Of a stretch of 64,000 bases of DNA, positions 61,044-64,000 are shown piece after piece. The stretch covers positions 1 through 64,000 of the forward strand of contig DLOZ01000017.1 of NCBI GenBank assembly GCA_002479765.1, in the 5' to 3' direction. A program made the translations under genes and the position numbers. This DNA comes from Sphingomonadales bacterium UBA7471 (GTDB lineage Bacteria; Pseudomonadota; Alphaproteobacteria; Sphingomonadales; Sphingomonadaceae). Every line of letters starts with the position of its first letter. Within the stretch, counting starts at the first letter, position 1. Under the pieces are notes generated by a model, which did no database searches, was not told where the DNA came from, and saw only the letters and a program-made list of their open reading frames with translations.

Positions 61044-62393
61044 CTAAAGACCTAGCGTTTTGCGTACGCCAGCAACAATCTTGTCGGCATTGATCAGCGT
61101 CGCCTTCTCCAGATTCGCTGCATAAGGCATTGGCACATCTTCGTTCGTGATGCGCAAGACGGGAGCGTCGAGATCATCGAACCCCTGCTCCATACACACC
61201 GCAAGGATTTCGCTGCCAACCGAACACACCGGCCATCCCTCTTCGGCAACGACCAAGCGATTGGTTTTTGCAAGGCTCGCCAGCACGGTTTGCGTATCCA
61301 GCGGACGAATGGTGCGCAAGTCAATAACCTCCGCGCTGATGCCTTGGGCGGCTAAGGTGTCAGCAGCCTCCAATGACAACCCCACGCCAATGGAATAGCT
61401 TACGATCGTAACGTCCGTGCCTTCGCGCATGATGCGTGCCTTGCCAATCGGCAACACATGGTCGTCACCTGTGGGAACATCAAACGTGCGACCGTAAAGC
61501 AGTTCGTTTTCGAGGAACACGACAGGGTCCTCGCACCGGATCGCGGCCTTCAACAAGCCTTTGGCGTCTGCGGCATCATAGGGTGCAATCACAATCAGCC
61601 CGGGCACGCTGGCATACCATGGCGCATAATTCTGACTGTGCTGCGCACCGACACGCGCTGCTGCACCGTTTGGACCACGGAACACGATGGGGCAGCGCAT
61701 CTGGCCACCCGACATATAATTGGTCTTTGCGGCCGAGTTGATGATGTGATCGATCGCCTGCATCGCAAAGTTAAACGTCATGAATTCGATGACAGGGCGA
61801 AGCCCGCCCATCGCAGCGCCCGTTCCGATACCTGCAAAGCCATATTCGGTAATTGGCGTGTCGATAACGCGGCGAGCACCGAATTCGTCAAGCAAGCCCT
61901 GCGTCACTTTGTAAGCGCCCTGATATTCGGCGACTTCCTCACCCATGACGAACACCCGATCATCGCGGCGCATTTCTTCAGCCATTGCGTCGCGCAGAGC
62001 TTCACGCAAGGTAACAGACTGCATGGCAGCGCCATCGGTTGTGGCGGGCGCGGCCTTGGGAGCGATGGGGGCGACCGCAACCACGACCTCAGGTGCGGGC
62101 GTCGGTGCGACCGCGGGCGCGGGGGTGCTTTTTGATGGAGCCGCAACCTCGTCATCGCTTGAGATTAGCGCAATCACGGTGCCGACCTTCACCCCGTCGG
62201 TGCCCTCAGGCACGGAAATGGAGGTAATCACGCCTTCATCAACGGCTTCAAATTCCATCGTCGCCTTATCAGTTTCGATCTCGGCAAGGATATCGCCAGA
62301 CTTGACGCTATCGCCCTCCTTCACCAACCATCTGGCAAGCGTGCCTTCTTCCATTGTTGGCGAAAGCGCGGGCATTTTCAGTTCAATTGCCAT
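61044..62393 (-). CDS. pdhB: Pyruvate dehydrogenase E1 beta subunit with N-terminal lipoyl domain
   Basis: The 449-residue protein is about 120 residues longer than plain E1-beta because an N-terminal lipoyl domain (lipoyl Lys43 in ETDKATMEF) and Ala/Pro linker precede the transketolase-like body (LREALRDAMAEEMRRD through GAEVAEYQGAYKVTQGL). The phosphate-binding and dimer motifs (GARRVIDTPITEYGFAG, SGGQMRCPIVFRGPNGAA) are intact. This layout is characteristic of alphaproteobacteria. The start overlaps the pdhA stop (TGATG). Its lipoyl domain shares 27 consecutive identical bases with pdhC (62328-62354 and 13721-13747). Confidence 0.95.
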   Translation of the reverse strand: MAIELKMPALSPTMEEGTLARWLVKEGDSVKSGDILAEIETDKATMEFEAVDEGVITSISVPEGTDGVKVGTVIALISSDDEVAAPSKSTPAPAVAPTPAPEVVVAVAPIAPKAAPATTDGAAMQSVTLREALRDAMAEEMRRDDRVFVMGEEVAEYQGAYKVTQGLLDEFGARRVIDTPITEYGFAGIGTGAAMGGLRPVIEFMTFNFAMQAIDHIINSAAKTNYMSGGQMRCPIVFRGPNGAAARVGAQHSQNYAPWYASVPGLIVIAPYDAADAKGLLKAAIRCEDPVVFLENELLYGRTFDVPTGDDHVLPIGKARIMREGTDVTIVSYSIGVGLSLEAADTLAAQGISAEVIDLRTIRPLDTQTVLASLAKTNRLVVAEEGWPVCSVGSEILAVCMEQGFDDLDAPVLRITNEDVPMPYAANLEKATLINADKIVAGVRKTLGL

Positions 62394-63463
62394 CAATATT
62401 GCTCCACCAGCACGTCAGTATATAGTTCGGACAAATCCGGTTCAGGCGATGCTTCCGCAAAATCAGCAGATTCATTCACGATTTTCCGGATTTCCTTCTC
62501 AATGGCCTTCAACTCGTCATCGCCCACACCAAGGTCGGCGAGATACGCCTTGCATCCCTCAATAGGGTCGCTGTTGTCTCGTACCGACTGCACTTCATCG
62601 CGGCTTCTGTACTTCGCCGGATCGGACATGGAGTGACCGCGATAACGGTACGTCTTCATTTCGAGCAACACGGGCCCCTTACCGCTGCGCACCCAATCCA
62701 ATGCAACCTCGGCAGCACCGCGCACGGCGAGAATGTCCATACCATCAACCTGAATGCCCGGAATGCGGAAGCTTTCGCCCCGGCGGTACAATTGGTCCTC
62801 GGACGACGCGCGGTTTACGCTGGTGCCCATCGCATATTGGTTATTCTCGATGACGAATATGATCGGAAGCTTCCACAATTCCGCCATGTTAAAGCTTTCG
62901 TAGACTTGTCCTTGGTTGGACGCACCGTCACCGAAATATGCAAGGCACACCCCGCCATCGTTCGAATATTTGTGACCGAAAGCAAGGCCCGCACCCAGCG
63001 AGACTTGCGCCCCGACGATGCCATGGCCGCCGTAAAATTTATGCTCAGTCGAAAACATATGCATCGACCCGCCCTTGCCCCGCGAAATGCCGGCCGCACG
63101 ACCAGTCAGTTCCGCCATGATCAGATTGGGATCAATGCCATATGCCAGCATATGCCCATGGTCACGATAGCCCGTGATGACGCTGTCCTTGCCGGGCGTC
63201 AGCGCGGATTGGAGGCCAATGGCGACGGCTTCTTGGCCGATGTACAAATGGCAAAACCCACCGATCAGGCCAAGACCATATAGCTGCCCCGCTTTTTCTT
63301 CAAAACGGCGGATCAGCAGCATGTCACGATAGAATTTCAAAAGTTCTTCTTTGGTCGCTTTATATGGCTTTGGTTCGCTCGGACGCTCGCGGTTGGCGCG
63401 CGCGGCGTCTTCGCTCACACTGGCCTTCTTCGACACAGACTTTTTCGCTGGGGTGGTTGCCAA
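62393..63463 (-). CDS. pdhA: Pyruvate dehydrogenase E1 alpha subunit
   Basis: The 356-residue subunit decarboxylates pyruvate with thiamine diphosphate. The ThDP motif runs from GDGASNQG to VIENNQ. The HGIVGAQVSLGAG segment and the phosphorylation-loop-like YRYRGHSMSDP are typical. An N-terminal Lys/Ser/Ala-rich extension (AKKSVSKKASVSEDAA) precedes the core. The start is a TTG at 63463 with AAGGA 6-7 nt upstream; no ATG is available. It heads pdhA-pdhB, with eno and ftsB upstream in the same orientation. Confidence 0.95.
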   Translation of the reverse strand: MATTPAKKSVSKKASVSEDAARANRERPSEPKPYKATKEELLKFYRDMLLIRRFEEKAGQLYGLGLIGGFCHLYIGQEAVAIGLQSALTPGKDSVITGYRDHGHMLAYGIDPNLIMAELTGRAAGISRGKGGSMHMFSTEHKFYGGHGIVGAQVSLGAGLAFGHKYSNDGGVCLAYFGDGASNQGQVYESFNMAELWKLPIIFVIENNQYAMGTSVNRASSEDQLYRRGESFRIPGIQVDGMDILAVRGAAEVALDWVRSGKGPVLLEMKTYRYRGHSMSDPAKYRSRDEVQSVRDNSDPIEGCKAYLADLGVGDDELKAIEKEIRKIVNESADFAEASPEPDLSELYTDVLVEQY

Positions 63464-63484
63464 AACAAGTTCCTTTGGTGGAAT

Positions 63485-63515
63485 TTTATATGCGCATGCG
63501 TTGTCGCCTAGTCAA
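63485..63515 (-). promoter_or_regulatory. Candidate promoter of pdhA-pdhB
   Basis: On the minus strand TTGACT (63510-63515) and ATATAA/TATAAA (63485-63491) are 18-19 bp apart, starting 22 bp upstream of the pdhA TTG. Confidence 0.4.
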
Positions 63516-63528
63516 AATCGACCAAGGT

Positions 63529-63542
63529 GAAAAGCGCTTTTC
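63529..63542. promoter_or_regulatory. 14-bp perfect palindrome upstream of the pdhA promoter
   Basis: GAAAAGCGCTTTTC is perfectly self-complementary and lies 14 bp upstream of the pdhA -35 box, in the 124-bp gap after ftsB. It could be an operator or a weak terminator for ftsB. Confidence 0.4.
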
Positions 63543-63587
63543 CGCAACGGAATGCACTGCATAGCTATTCATTCTATGACAAATGTA

Positions 63588-63899
63588 TCACTTTAAAGGA
63601 ACGACAACCTCATCCGGGGCAACAACGTTCAATTCCTTGCGCATTAATTCGCCGGCCAAGTCAGGATCGACATTATCGCGGTCCAGAAGCAACTGCCGAT
63701 TCCGCAGAGCATCCCGCTCCTTTTGTAATTTGGCCAGTTCAATCTTACGCTCGCTCAGCGCCGCCCGATAATCCGTCCACGCAATGATGCCGGTTGGTCC
63801 CAGAAGTGCATAAGACGCAATGCCCAGCAAAGCGACAAGCGCCAACGCTGGCCCAATCACCGACTTCACATATTCAGGCTTTCGGTTTGAACGCACCAT
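63588..63899 (-). CDS. ftsB: Septum formation initiator FtsB/DivIC-like
   Basis: The 103-residue bitopic membrane protein has one TM (VIGPALALVALLGIASYALLG) then a periplasmic coiled coil (RAALSERKIELAKLQKERDALRNR). It links FtsL and FtsQ in the divisome. It lies between eno and pdhA, the normal sphingomonad location. A short tail ends PDEVVVPLK. Confidence 0.88.
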   Translation of the reverse strand: MVRSNRKPEYVKSVIGPALALVALLGIASYALLGPTGIIAWTDYRAALSERKIELAKLQKERDALRNRQLLLDRDNVDPDLAGELMRKELNVVAPDEVVVPLK

Positions 63900-63945
63900 A
63901 TTCAGACAGAATCATATTTTCGCAAAAATGGCAAGAAAGGAGGGG

Positions 63946-64000
63946 TCAGCGGAAAATACCCTGCCCTGCATATTGCGCCGAGACACCCAGCTCTTCTTCA
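63946..64000 (-). CDS. eno: Enolase, C-terminal end (rest outside window)
   Basis: The minus-strand frame reading in from the window edge ends EEELGVSAQYAGQGIFR before TGA at 63946-63948. This matches the end of alphaproteobacterial enolases, which finish with a R-I-E-E-E-L-G motif and a Tyr-Ala-Gly segment. Only about 17 codons are visible. The position upstream of ftsB-pdhA-pdhB is the expected one. Enolase converts 2-phosphoglycerate to phosphoenolpyruvate. Confidence 0.75.
   Translation of the reverse strand, partial: EEELGVSAQYAGQGIFR

Overview
This window looks like the chromosome of a heterotrophic alphaproteobacterium of the order Sphingomonadales, probably near Sphingopyxis, Sphingorhabdus or Sphingomonas. 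The basis is moderate-to-high GC, a sphingomonad-style OM receptor, the order dusB-ntrB-ntrC-ntrY-ntrX-hfq-hflX-mazG, a fused ispDF, an E1-beta with its own lipoyl domain, the order eno-ftsB-pdhA-pdhB, and short repeats of the type common in sphingomonad genomes. The genus is inference; no rRNA is present. Nearly everything is chromosomal housekeeping. I see no prophage, insertion sequence, integrase or CRISPR array.

Layout. 1-8 kb: 3' end of a propionyl-CoA carboxylase alpha gene, a cyclase-family hydrolase, an MHS-type transporter, alanine racemase and a large TonB-dependent receptor. 8-13 kb: phaR, proS, a 446-bp unit carrying a GxxExxY nuclease-fold gene bounded by inverted arrays of an 8-bp motif, and rnr. 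13-18 kb: a universal stress protein, pdhC-lpd, a PAP2 phosphatase and a secreted amidohydrolase. 18-25 kb: tRNA-Ser, a lytic transglycosylase, a likely dacC remnant, then the coupled run tmk-holB-metG-tatD-aspartic protease, and mazG. 25-35 kb: the nitrogen-regulation cluster on the minus strand, with a tandem double-domain Hfq. 35-38 kb: ispDF, pncC, ratA-like and lipA. 38-41 kb: an sbtA-sbtB-carbonic anhydrase-flavin oxidase operon. 41-46 kb: ettA, an M28 peptidase, a lipoprotein, tRNA-Pro, a CAT-anticodon tRNA (probably Ile2) and an atypical histidine kinase. 46-54 kb: lrp, a secreted helical-repeat protein, an SDR, gyrA, a DUF3089 esterase and a YhhN protein. 54-57 kb: nnrD, trmFO, an EF-hand protein and a squalene/phytoene-synthase-like protein. 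57-61 kb: tadG plus two tadE-like genes. 61-64 kb: pdhB, pdhA, ftsB and the end of eno.

Links between genes. Both halves of pyruvate dehydrogenase are present, 45 kb apart (pdhC-lpd and pdhA-pdhB), together with lipA, which makes their lipoyl cofactor. The lipoyl domains of PdhB and PdhC share a 27-nt identical DNA run, which suggests duplication or gene conversion. Two-component nitrogen signalling (NtrBC, NtrYX), Hfq, HflX and MazG form one conserved regulatory block. The sbtA-sbtB-CA cassette resembles a bicarbonate uptake and retention module outside cyanobacteria.

The best candidates for something undescribed are the GxxExxY unit with its 8-bp-periodic inverted arrays, the four-gene bicarbonate cassette, the double Hfq with one degenerate rim, and small palindromic repeats lying inside coding frames.
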